From: Prolixibacteraceae bacterium
GTDB taxonomy: Bacteria > Bacteroidota > Bacteroidia > Bacteroidales > Prolixibacteraceae
Direction: 5' to 3'
Assembly: GCA_017998095.1 (NCBI GenBank)
Contig: JAGODU010000088.1
Coordinates: 1-17,146, forward strand
DNA length: 17,146 bases
In this document: piece by piece, positions 1 to 6,400 of the stretch
Layout of the letters: every line of letters starts with the position of its first letter
How positions within the stretch are numbered: the first letter of the stretch is position 1
The notes under the pieces: generated by a model
The model's database searches: none
What the model saw: the letters and a program-made list of their open reading frames with translations, nothing else
Told to the model about the DNA's origin: nothing
Position numbers and translations under genes: made by a program

Positions 1-164
1 CATCTTTATTATTTACATTTTGCTTAGTAGAAAAAAATATAACTGTTTTATTTGTCGCTAGTATTTAAAAGTATTTGATTAATAAATAGGGGTCTTAATC
101 GTGAACAGCAGACTACTAAAAAAACACAACAAATCAATATATCTAATGCATTAATTATAATGCC
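1..164. other. AT-rich non-coding leader
   Basis: I see no convincing gene here. A 17-codon GTG-started reading frame at about 101-154 follows an AGGGG run, but it is too short to support. The stretch is AT-rich and probably carries the promoter of the next gene, though no single -35/-10 pair stands out. Confidence 0.4.
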
Positions 165-770
165 ATGCTTTATAATTTAAACACTCATGCTGTGTTAATT
201 AGATGGGATATGGATTGCGTTGGTTCCCATAAAACCATTAGCATTGGAAAAAATACATTTTCACTATTTAATAATATCAAAAAATACATAATTTCTAGCA
301 TTCGAAATCTTATCGATCAGCATTGTGAAGCAATTAACTTGTCTGATCTTAATGCATATTATGAAAGATTTGTAGATGAAAATGAGCCAATGCCGGAAGG
401 ATATTCCGCATTTGACATCGAAAAATTATGTTTAACCCTTCTTGATAAACGTAATTCATACTTAGCTCAGAGTCCAACGGCACCTACAATAAAAGGAGAA
501 TGGTCACAGCTTATTGAATATTTGAATGATGATCTTGAGGGTGATTATTTTCACATAAGCATAGAAGGAGAAATTCCAATATTTGCAAAAGAGATGATTA
601 ACTGGTTAAAATCTTACAGAGAAGAAAACAATGTGCTAAATTTCATAGAAGGACGATGGATTAATTATCTGCAAGCTATTACAAAAGCTGAACAATGGTG
701 GTGTGATACTAATACAAGAAAATTGGATCAGTTTATTGACGAATTTAACAAGATGTATGAATTTTCGTGA
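165..770 (+). CDS. Hypothetical protein, 201 aa, unknown family
   Basis: I do not recognise this protein. It is soluble and mostly helical in appearance, with no signal peptide, membrane segment, cysteine cluster or nuclease motif. The last 60 residues are rich in Trp and charged residues (WLKSYREENN, then AEQWW around 175). The reading frame is long for such AT-rich DNA and ends cleanly. The start is uncertain: the ATG at 165 has no Shine-Dalgarno site, and a second in-frame ATG sits at about 210. A 115-bp gap separates it from the next gene on the same strand, so co-transcription is possible but not shown. It could be an island accessory protein; no function is proposed. Confidence 0.6.
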   Translation: MLYNLNTHAVLIRWDMDCVGSHKTISIGKNTFSLFNNIKKYIISSIRNLIDQHCEAINLSDLNAYYERFVDENEPMPEGYSAFDIEKLCLTLLDKRNSYLAQSPTAPTIKGEWSQLIEYLNDDLEGDYFHISIEGEIPIFAKEMINWLKSYREENNVLNFIEGRWINYLQAITKAEQWWCDTNTRKLDQFIDEFNKMYEFS

Positions 771-773
771 TAC

Positions 774-802
774 TTGATTTTGGTAAGTGAAGTTTATAAA
801 AT
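774..802 (+). promoter_or_regulatory. Possible sigma-70 promoter for the 290-aa gene
   Basis: TTGATT at 774-779 and TAAAAT at 797-802 are separated by 17 bp, about 85 bp upstream of the ATG at 886. The region is very AT-rich, and another pair (TTGAGC, then TTATAA, 17 bp apart) lies nearer the gene, so the choice is tentative. Confidence 0.3.
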
Positions 803-885
803 AGAACATAAATATTTTAATATATTTACTTGAGCAGAAATTGAAATCATTATTATAAAGTATATTTAAAGAGGAGAACCAAACT

Positions 886-1758
886 ATGGCGATGGTTTCT
901 TCATATTGGAGACTCAAGTTAATAGAAGGCACGCTGAGAAATAAATCCCCCAAAAGATACAAAAAGTTGAAGAAAACAGGTCATCTAGATCAATTCTTAA
1001 AAGAAATTGACAAGCAGATAATGGACATCTATGAAAATAAAAGAAAATACGCATTTTTAAGAATAAAGAATCAACAAACTGAGGACGACCCACAACTTCT
1101 GCAAAAGCTTCAGCAAGCCGATAAAAAAGCGTGGACTAATACGTTATATCAATTCATGATTTCATATGACTTCGAATCAAAAGAAACATCACAAAATACA
1201 AATGAATATAAAAATAAGCATAAAAGTTATTTACATACTTCAGCTTCTCGACGATCAAAAAAACTAATATCAAGGCTCGCCGAAGTAAGTTTCTTGTATA
1301 TAAAAAAAGCTGTTGCGGGCAAGCACGTCCCTTCCCTGCCACCCGACTGGCAACCACTAAAAGAAAATAAAGAGAATGAAAATCAATCATTAAAAGACAC
1401 AACTGCAGCCGAAAAAAAGGAATTGACACCGGAGGAGAAATACCAAAAAGTAGCTGATGTCGTCTTGCGTGCTGCGAAAAGACTTTTTGAGATAAAGTAT
1501 CCACACTTGATTAAGAAGAACGATACGGAGCTAAACGCCGGCATTGATCACGAAATCCTTGCCGCCGGTATCAACCTGGCCGGCTTTTACATCGAAGGCG
1601 GCGCCCGTTCATTCATCGAATTCTCCAAAAATATGATCGCGGATATGGGCGAAGTAATCCGCCCTTATCTGAAATCGTTCTATATGGCCGTGCGCAATTA
1701 CCCCGGCTTGGATAAAACCGGTATGAATACGGAAGCCGAATTAGACGCGATTAATTAA
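886..1758 (+). CDS. Composite hypothetical protein, 290 aa; C-terminal module of mobile-element type
   Basis: The start is well supported: AGAGGAG lies 9 bp before the ATG. Residues 1-130 are Lys-rich and helical and not recognised. Residues 140-215 contain a Pro-rich linker (around SLPPDWQPLKEN) and a segment ending in FEIKYPHLIKKND. Residues 215-290 have an aromatic-rich pattern (FYIEGGARSFIEF, then IRPYLKSFYMAVRNYPG) that I recall from the C-termini of large phage and plasmid proteins, including some antirestriction and helicase-methylase proteins; this is recall, not a search. The DNA for that last module (about 1530-1757) is clearly more GC-rich than the rest of the gene, so the protein looks like a join of two sources. 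Decayed copies of its middle part lie downstream at 1782-1838 and 2209-2511, and both lack the C-terminal module. The molecular function is unknown. Confidence 0.75.
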   Translation: MAMVSSYWRLKLIEGTLRNKSPKRYKKLKKTGHLDQFLKEIDKQIMDIYENKRKYAFLRIKNQQTEDDPQLLQKLQQADKKAWTNTLYQFMISYDFESKETSQNTNEYKNKHKSYLHTSASRRSKKLISRLAEVSFLYIKKAVAGKHVPSLPPDWQPLKENKENENQSLKDTTAAEKKELTPEEKYQKVADVVLRAAKRLFEIKYPHLIKKNDTELNAGIDHEILAAGINLAGFYIEGGARSFIEFSKNMIADMGEVIRPYLKSFYMAVRNYPGLDKTGMNTEAELDAIN

Positions 1759-1781
1759 AATGAAATTTATTTTAAAACCAT

Positions 1782-1838
1782 GCCGAGAAGAAGTTTTTGA
1801 AGATAAAGTATCTACACTTGATGAAAAAGGAAGATTAG
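1782..1838 (+). pseudogene. Fragment repeating the middle of the 290-aa gene
   Basis: Read from 1782 the DNA gives AEKKFLKIKYLHLMKKED and a stop. This matches the segment around residues 190-210 of the preceding gene and the end of the degenerate copy at 2209-2511. Only about 18 codons are recognisable. It lies 24 bp after the stop of the 290-aa gene and looks like a leftover of recombination or tandem duplication. Confidence 0.6.
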
Positions 1839-2151
1839 AGTTTATATAAAATAAAGGATAATTAAATGGTTGAATATCCTATAATGGAAGAGAAGATATT
1901 AACTGGAGAACCAAAGGAATGCCCGGAATACAAGGTTACACGCCAACCGTCGTCGGCAGAGAAAAAGCTGGCACAAGCAAAACAGCCTGCAATGCGGCGC
2001 AAATCGCCGCGCAATACATGATTAAGTATATTACCTCACAGATTATCTAGCTGGCCCTATAAAGGGCGGGTGTGCCGTGCAATCATTGGATGGACAAATA
2101 AACTATTGTTATACCTCATAAATCCACCTTCTTCTGATCGATATAATTACT
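1839..2151 (+). other. Intergenic stretch with two overlapping tiny reading frames
   Basis: Two overlapping short frames occur: 1866-2021 (51 aa, with AAAGGA before the ATG) and 1919-2050 (43 aa, starting MPGIQGYTPT, with TGGAGAACCAAAGGA before the ATG). The DNA before the second frame resembles that before the 290-aa gene at about 870-885 (both contain GGAGAACCAAA), so this may be a remnant of another copied leader. Neither product is recognised. A small hairpin (GCCCT, loop ATAA, AGGGC; 2054-2067) follows the second frame but has no T run, so it is not a convincing terminator. Confidence 0.35.
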
Positions 2152-2180
2152 TTGACAAACCTTTGTCGTCTGAGTATATA
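2152..2180 (+). promoter_or_regulatory. Strong sigma-70-like promoter with palindrome over the -35 box
   Basis: TTGACA (2152-2157) and TATATA (2175-2180) are exactly 17 bp apart, close to consensus. A perfect 6-bp inverted repeat, GACAAA and TTTGTC with a CC spacer (2154-2167), overlaps the -35 box and could be an operator. The expected start of transcription lies about 20 bp before the ATG at 2209, so the promoter drives the degenerate gene there. Confidence 0.55.
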
Positions 2181-2208
2181 AAAACCTAACACAAAAAGGA
2201 GAAAGATT

Positions 2209-2511
2209 ATGCCGAAGTCATCGAAACGGGATACGTCGCAGCAAAGCAGGCAATCGAGACTCGCCGAAGTGCACTCCTAGATCATAAGAGAAATACACGC
2301 GGGCAAATACGTTCCAACTCCACCTCCAGGCTGGCAACCACCAAAAGAAAATAAGGAGAATGAAACTCAATCAACAGAAAATATAGCGCCGACCGACAAG
2401 AATGAATTGACGTCGGAGGAGAAATCCTAGAAATTTTTAGACGTCTGAACAAACGCTTTCAAGGAATTCTTAAAGATCAAGTATCCCCACTTGATGAAGA
2501 ACAAAGATTAA
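2209..2511 (+). pseudogene. Degenerate paralogue of the 290-aa gene, three in-frame stops
   Basis: One frame runs from an ATG at 2209 (AAAGGAG 7 bp upstream) to a final TAA at 2509, interrupted by TAG at 2278, TAG at 2428 and TGA at 2446. Its translation follows the 290-aa protein from about SRLAEV through AGKYVPTPPPGWQPPKENKENE to FLKIKYPHLMKNKD, without any insertion or deletion. Aligned to the intact relative, the first two stops fall at Leu and Gln positions and the third opposite a hydrophobic residue. The GC-rich C-terminal module is missing. Promoter and ribosome site look intact. The simplest reading is a pseudogene decayed by point changes only; expression of a 23-aa peptide is possible. 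Confidence 0.75.
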
Positions 2512-2547
2512 ATTTAATAACATAATCACCGCCACTGCTACTGAAAA

Positions 2548-2798
2548 CTTCCTGAAAGAAGTGAATCATTAAAATTAACAGCTTTGCAAGCTTTCAATCG
2601 ATAATCGATGAGCAGTTGAAAAAATTTACCATATTTTACGACCTTCGTCTTTAGTCTTTATTATCACGAATCACGAAGTGAAAAAGACATATATTTGCAT
2701 GTAATTATGTAATGTTCCCCTTTTTTTAAAAATATGCTTATGTTATGATGTTACTCAAATTATCGGAAAAAACGAAGTTCGTATATTAATTGTTATGT
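2548..2798 (+). repeat. 250-bp imperfect direct repeat, left copy
   Basis: This copy matches 11108-11357 at about 86% by my hand alignment (34 differences, one of them a single-base gap). Its first 55 bp encode the last 18 codons of the same small gene found complete at 10991-11164 (LPERSESLKLTALQAFNR here); the rest of that gene is missing. The remaining roughly 190 bp are non-coding yet strongly conserved, including a 33-bp identical block at about 2631-2663. Arms TACGACCTTCGT (2637-2648) and ACGAAGTTCGTA (2772-2783) can pair at 11 of 12 positions around a 123-nt interior. The repeat ends in GTTATGT (2792-2798), just before the HEPN-like gene. This is consistent with a large attC-like recombination site. 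Confidence 0.75.
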
Positions 2799-2811
2799 CT
2801 AAGAGGATGCT

Positions 2812-3462
2812 ATGAAATATGTTACACTGAATTTCATAAGTCCAAATTTTGGTGATGAAAAATTAGAATCTGCTTCATTTGAAGACTTAGTTGATGTTTT
2901 CGAGGATAGAATAAAGCATTGGTTTCTCCATCCGGCTGAGCGTCTTCTTGAAATACCCCATTGCCAAATTTCGGCTGTAGCCCTTCTTATGGCTTATTTT
3001 GAGGGAATAGAAATATATCAATCTGGGAAAGACAGCAAGAGCCAGTCATTTCCATTTTTTGCGAAAGGTTTTTCCAAAGTTTTTCCGCTTCTTAATAATG
3101 ATGAAAGGCTGTTAAAAACCATTCATAGTGCAATCTATGATCAAGTGAGATGTGGTTTCGCTCATGATGGGATGTTCAGAAATCGAGTGTTTTTTAGCAA
3201 TATTCCTTCCAAGCCAATTATTTGTTCATTTCCTAAAATAAATGGTGTCTTAGATTCCTCTCAGATTGAGTCAATTGTAATTAATCCTAAGCTTTTATTT
3301 GAGAGTGTTAAAAATCATTTCGAGGACTATTTAAAAATACTTAGAAAAGGTACCGATTTAAAGTTAAAACAGAATTTTGAAGCGATCGTAAAATTAAAAT
3401 GGGCTTTAGATGAGAAAGACCGAGCTATAGGCATGACTGAAGAAAAATTTTATAGGACATAA
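2812..3462 (+). CDS. HEPN-like protein, 216 aa, putative RNase
   Basis: The key motif is QVRCGFAHDG at about residues 112-120. It gives Arg113-x4-His118, the Rx4-6H signature of HEPN domains, which in many toxins and abortive-infection proteins forms a metal-independent RNase site. A preceding helix (ISAVALLMAYFEGIEIYQSG, about 53-72) matches the usual first HEPN helix in character. The rest is helical and charged, with no membrane segment. The start is the ATG at 2812, with AGAGG 7 bp upstream. The gene lies alone between GTTATGT (2792-2798) and its exact reverse complement ACATAAC (3457-3463), the layout expected for one integron cassette. No antitoxin partner gene is adjacent. The family assignment rests on the motif and context only; a non-catalytic HEPN protein is also possible. 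Confidence 0.6.
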   Translation: MKYVTLNFISPNFGDEKLESASFEDLVDVFEDRIKHWFLHPAERLLEIPHCQISAVALLMAYFEGIEIYQSGKDSKSQSFPFFAKGFSKVFPLLNNDERLLKTIHSAIYDQVRCGFAHDGMFRNRVFFSNIPSKPIICSFPKINGVLDSSQIESIVINPKLLFESVKNHFEDYLKILRKGTDLKLKQNFEAIVKLKWALDEKDRAIGMTEEKFYRT

Positions 3463-3522
3463 CAAAGGTTTGCACGGGATCGCGGCAAAGAGCGGCGCTC
3501 CCCATGAAACCTGTCATTATGT
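3457..3522 (+). other. attC-like site A (cassette boundary)
   Basis: ACATAAC (3457-3463) and ATTATGT (3516-3522) form outer arms with one mismatch. Inner arms AGGTTT (3466-3471) and AAACCT (3507-3512) pair perfectly. One side has an extra base between outer and inner arms, as in attC sites, where extrahelical bases set the strand choice. The length of 66 bp is within the attC range. The ACATAAC overlaps the stop codon of the HEPN-like gene. The right box lacks the canonical GTT, so activity is doubtful. Confidence 0.5.
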
Positions 3523-3534
3523 TTAAGGTGAATC

Positions 3535-3984
3535 ATGCAAAACGAAGTTGCCAATTTTCTTTTGAAAGAAGCAAGAGACCTTAAGTATGATACCTGAGAT
3601 TCTGTTTTTGGAGATTTGTGTCTTGACGAAACAAAACCAATTAAGCAGTATTGTGGCGCCGTTTATGGAATTGTTGTCGAATCTGATACACCACCAAGCA
3701 CAGGATTAAAACCATTAAAAGATTACCCAAAGCTATTTCCAGTATACTGGGGCAAAGACATCGCACCAGTAAGCCATATAATAGCCCATGTGCAAAATCA
3801 CAAATCAACAGGAAATGCAAACCTCCGCAACATAAGTGAATTGAAAGACAAACGAATAATCTTTGGGGCAATCTTTGTAGAAAGGTATCGAGATTTTGAG
3901 GAACATTTACATAAAACATATCCGCTGCTTAAAGGGAGCAAGAAACATGGGGGCGGAGAAAAAATCATTAAGATACTGAAATAA
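3535..3984 (+). pseudogene. GIY-YIG-like small gene interrupted by an in-frame TGA
   Basis: The full frame begins at the ATG at 3535 (AAGGTG 6 bp upstream) and would give about 149 codons, but codon 21 is TGA (3595-3597). Reading through gives YDT-stop-DSVFGDLCLDETKPIKQYCGAVYGIVVE, then KLFPVYWGKDIAPVSHIIAHVQNH. The VYGIVV and VYWGKD strands, followed by a conserved helix, resemble a GIY-YIG nuclease core, although the helix has His where Arg is usual. The TGA probably replaces a Trp TGG. A TTG at 3616, with GGAG only 3 bp before it, could restart translation to give 122 aa, but the spacing is poor. The gene sits between attC-like sites A and B as a single-gene cassette. The family call is tentative; the interruption is certain from the sequence. 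Confidence 0.6.
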
Positions 3985-3985
3985 A

Positions 3986-4052
3986 ACATAACCAGTCGCT
4001 GCACCCGATGGCAGCGCTAGAAGCGCTGCTCCGGCTCAGCTCGTTGTTACTT
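3986..4052 (+). other. attC-like site B (cassette boundary)
   Basis: ACATAAC (3986-3992) just after the stop codon is followed by CAGTCGCTGCACCC, a left arm typical of chromosomal-integron attC sites as I recall them. The interior holds a perfect hairpin, GCAGCGCT (4011-4018) and AGCGCTGC (4022-4029) with a 3-nt loop. The right arm CTCAGCTCGTT ends in GTTAC (4046-4050), with GTTA pairing TAAC. The right half closely matches site C (TGCTCCG, CTCAG, TCGT, GTT in the same order). Confidence 0.65.
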
Positions 4053-4181
4053 TCTTTCAATTGGTACTCTTCGACTTTACCATTTTCATGAGTTCATTGA
4101 TTTATAGGTGTTATTTGCAAATATTATCTTAAAATTAGCAATCGTTAAGAAAATGTATTAAAAATTATACACGATAATATT

Positions 4182-4817
4182 TCACTTATCTTCCTCAAAT
4201 TCCGGAGACGGTAATTCAATAGTCATCTCCTTTGGCCTCCATCGCTGTTCGGCTATTTGGGCAAATGTTTTTGGCTTTACCGCGTCCTTTTCTTTTTGAA
4301 GAGCATGCCATTTTTCAAATTCTTCGCGCCATTTTAATGCTTTCTTTTGCCTTTGCAGACAGGTTGATTTTATCCATTCTTCTAGCTCGCGAGAGAACGG
4401 CTCGGTTACAGGCATGGGCGGTATCAAAGATACAAGACCTTCCACATTTCTTTCTCTTTTATCCGCGTTAAGAAGTATGGCTGGTTCCCTATATTGAGGC
4501 CATGCAAATAAAGGGGCGTCATTCGAGGGGATTTCTTTAGCGCAATCCGGTTGTTTACGACATTTAAGGCATTTTTTTCTTTTGCCCGACCAGTCACACA
4601 GACTACATTCCCATGTATCAATAATATTATTATCTTTTTCTTTTATTAAAGTGCCATCCAAAATTAAAATAAAGCAGGGCACCATGAAGGTATCGGTAAT
4701 GTCCTCACAAATATAAAAATCAAAAGGCATTCCTTTAAGAGCCGTAGCTATATTCTCTTTCAAGGGCGAACTTGCCAGTATGTTGACGTTACTTTCTATT
4801 GATTGAGTAACGTGCAT
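4182..4817 (-). CDS. Cys-rich putative zinc-binding protein, 211 aa; last gene of operon
   Basis: The family is not recognised. Residues 71-92 carry a cysteine cluster, C-x2-C at 71/74 and C-x2-C at 83/86 with a further Cys at 92, in a basic context (CSLCDWSGKRKKCLKCRK). This suggests a zinc ribbon or a nucleic-acid-binding knuckle. The last 70 residues are rich in Lys, Glu and Trp and appear helical. It begins 65 bp after the preceding gene with a moderate GGGATG upstream, and it is on the same strand as the five genes before it. No good terminator follows it: the 130 bp to attC-like site B contain only AT-rich, weakly foldable sequence. Its role in the system is unknown; a targeting or adaptor subunit is a guess. 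Confidence 0.7.
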   Translation of the reverse strand: MHVTQSIESNVNILASSPLKENIATALKGMPFDFYICEDITDTFMVPCFILILDGTLIKEKDNNIIDTWECSLCDWSGKRKKCLKCRKQPDCAKEIPSNDAPLFAWPQYREPAILLNADKRERNVEGLVSLIPPMPVTEPFSRELEEWIKSTCLQRQKKALKWREEFEKWHALQKEKDAVKPKTFAQIAEQRWRPKEMTIELPSPEFEEDK

Positions 4818-4882
4818 TGTTTACATCCCAATAATATTTAATTCTATTTTGCAAACTATTAAATGCTAATTTTCAATTAAGC

Positions 4883-5563
4883 TTACCTTAAGCAAGAACT
4901 GACACATTTAACAGACAAAATGACCCCGGGGAAATCCTTGTTTTTCATTATTTTAGGGAAACACCATGCAACTGCGTCAAATTTATCGCGTATGGTCGGT
5001 TCATTCAAAAGTAGTTTTATTTTGTCATCCACATTTAAATTGGTTCCTGCTTTATATTTATTGATGTTTTGGGTAAGAAAAATAATTGCTAATGCGCGTT
5101 GATTGTTTGTTATTATGGTTTTTCCTGCGCGTTCTATTACTTTTGCTTTTAAGTATGTATAATCATATTTGTCAGATGTTATTTTATCTTTTTTAAATTT
5201 CTCTATATGATATGTATGCTTTGCTTCAATGAAGTCTTCGATGTCATTGTCGGCTAACTTCATCCAAAGATCTAATCTTACTTTTGTATCACGATCATCA
5301 TGGTTTACTAACTTTTCGCATACGGCAATTCCTTTCGTTAGCCATGCGGCTGACATAAGCAGACCGACATTCCCCATTTCGTTATCAAGATAGGGTGGCA
5401 TGCCATTTGTTTGATTACAAAAATTACTAATGCATTCTATCCATGTGGTAAACAACTTCTTCCAATGCTTCAAAGCAATTTCATTAAATAATACATAGCC
5501 GCCTTCAATTTCCTTCGATGATAAATTATTATAATTACTAGCACTTATTTGATAATCACTCAT
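4883..5563 (-). CDS. Putative PD-(D/E)XK nuclease-fold protein, 226 aa
   Basis: The core pattern RLDLWMKLADND followed by FIEAK resembles motifs II and III of PD-(D/E)XK nucleases, with Asp98 and Glu113-x-Lys115 (numbered from the ATG at 5563). An upstream Glu (about residue 62, in NEMGNVGLLMSAAW) fits motif I. The C-terminal part (DAVAWCFPKIMKNKDFPGVIL) matches what I recall from small restriction-fold proteins found in defence loci. The gene overlaps the preceding stop codon. A GTG at 5572 shares the TGA of the previous gene, but the ATG at 5563 has a G-rich run (GGGGGG) at normal distance, so I prefer it. Tight coupling to the upstream genes implies a shared job. The nuclease call is inference from motifs; the spacing between the two motifs is short but acceptable. 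Confidence 0.6.
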   Translation of the reverse strand: MSDYQISASNYNNLSSKEIEGGYVLFNEIALKHWKKLFTTWIECISNFCNQTNGMPPYLDNEMGNVGLLMSAAWLTKGIAVCEKLVNHDDRDTKVRLDLWMKLADNDIEDFIEAKHTYHIEKFKKDKITSDKYDYTYLKAKVIERAGKTIITNNQRALAIIFLTQNINKYKAGTNLNVDDKIKLLLNEPTIRDKFDAVAWCFPKIMKNKDFPGVILSVKCVSSCLR

Positions 5564-5568
5564 TGCTA

Positions 5569-6375
5569 TCACCCCCCTGTATTCAATATTTCATTCATGG
5601 CATTAGGATTTAGTGGAATCAACTGCTTTAATAATTCAAGATCTTCAATAGCATCTTTTATATGCGTCCAATACCATTGCACCCTTATTCCTACTTCAAG
5701 TAAATGTTCATCATTAACAATCTCAGGGCATTTATTAGATGCAAGCACGATTGTGTCGATAAGTTCTTGCGCGGCTGCTTTGTTCATCTTCTTTCTGTCA
5801 GATTTATACCAGCGAAATAAAGCGTTCATTAGCAGGCATTCGTTTACAGATAAAGGGATCCCATAAGCTTTTATGCGATACAAGATAATCATTTCGCCTA
5901 TTTCAAAATCGTGTTCTATTAGAAGACGGCATATTTCGTGCCTTCCCAGAATGGCAGCAATGTTTAAACAATTTAAGTTATGCACATCCCATTTTACACT
6001 GGCAAAATGAAAGAGAGCCGTGTCCGAAAGTAAGAGATTTTTATCAATAGTCTCTTTATTTAAAGCATCTTTAACTTCATCTGGCTTGTTTAGCATGATC
6101 GCATTGATAAAATTGTATATATGCTTTTCCTTTGCAAGGTTTTCAGACAGACGATTAATGGCTGAATAATCCAAGCCCATTGTTTCCAGTTCCCGTGCAT
6201 CCGGCACGGCATTTTGTCTCATTATATGGTCAATAATTTTATACAGATGAAATATATAGTTTATCGCGGCAAATAGTGAAAATATTTCGCGCTGATCAAA
6301 ATCATTATCTTTCCCGATATTATCGACAAATTCCTGGTCAACAGCAAAATCAATTTGTGGGGGCAGATTATTCAA
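5569..6375 (-). CDS. Helical protein with an ankyrin-like repeat, 268 aa
   Basis: The start codon is TTG at 6375, supported by a strong AAGGAGG 9 bp upstream. The nearby ATG between them is out of frame and meets a stop at once. Residues 134-160 (NCLNIAAILGRHEICRLLIEHDFEI) fit one ankyrin repeat well: the small-residue turn, the paired helices and the LLIEH ending. Weaker helical pairs may lie on both sides. The rest is helical with no catalytic motif. A protein-interaction role, for example as a scaffold between the ATPase and the nucleases, is plausible but not shown. It follows the DUF2779 gene by 25 bp, and its stop overlaps the next gene's possible GTG start. Confidence 0.7.
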   Translation of the reverse strand: MNNLPPQIDFAVDQEFVDNIGKDNDFDQREIFSLFAAINYIFHLYKIIDHIMRQNAVPDARELETMGLDYSAINRLSENLAKEKHIYNFINAIMLNKPDEVKDALNKETIDKNLLLSDTALFHFASVKWDVHNLNCLNIAAILGRHEICRLLIEHDFEIGEMIILYRIKAYGIPLSVNECLLMNALFRWYKSDRKKMNKAAAQELIDTIVLASNKCPEIVNDEHLLEVGIRVQWYWTHIKDAIEDLELLKQLIPLNPNAMNEILNTGG

Positions 6376-6400
6376 ATTTCATTACCTCCTTATAATCATC

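Noticed and set aside
636..962. Minus-strand 108-codon frame
   Set aside because: It overlaps the ends of two plus-strand genes and the promoter between them, and its sequence is that of AT-rich antisense DNA.
3595..3597. TGA as a selenocysteine codon in the GIY-YIG-like gene
   Set aside because: No convincing stem-loop follows the TGA, and the context (YDT-stop-DSVF) suits a former Trp; a loss-of-function change is simpler.
4154..4181. Possible terminator of the six-gene operon
   Set aside because: Only AT pairs and a 5-bp stem are available; too weak to call.
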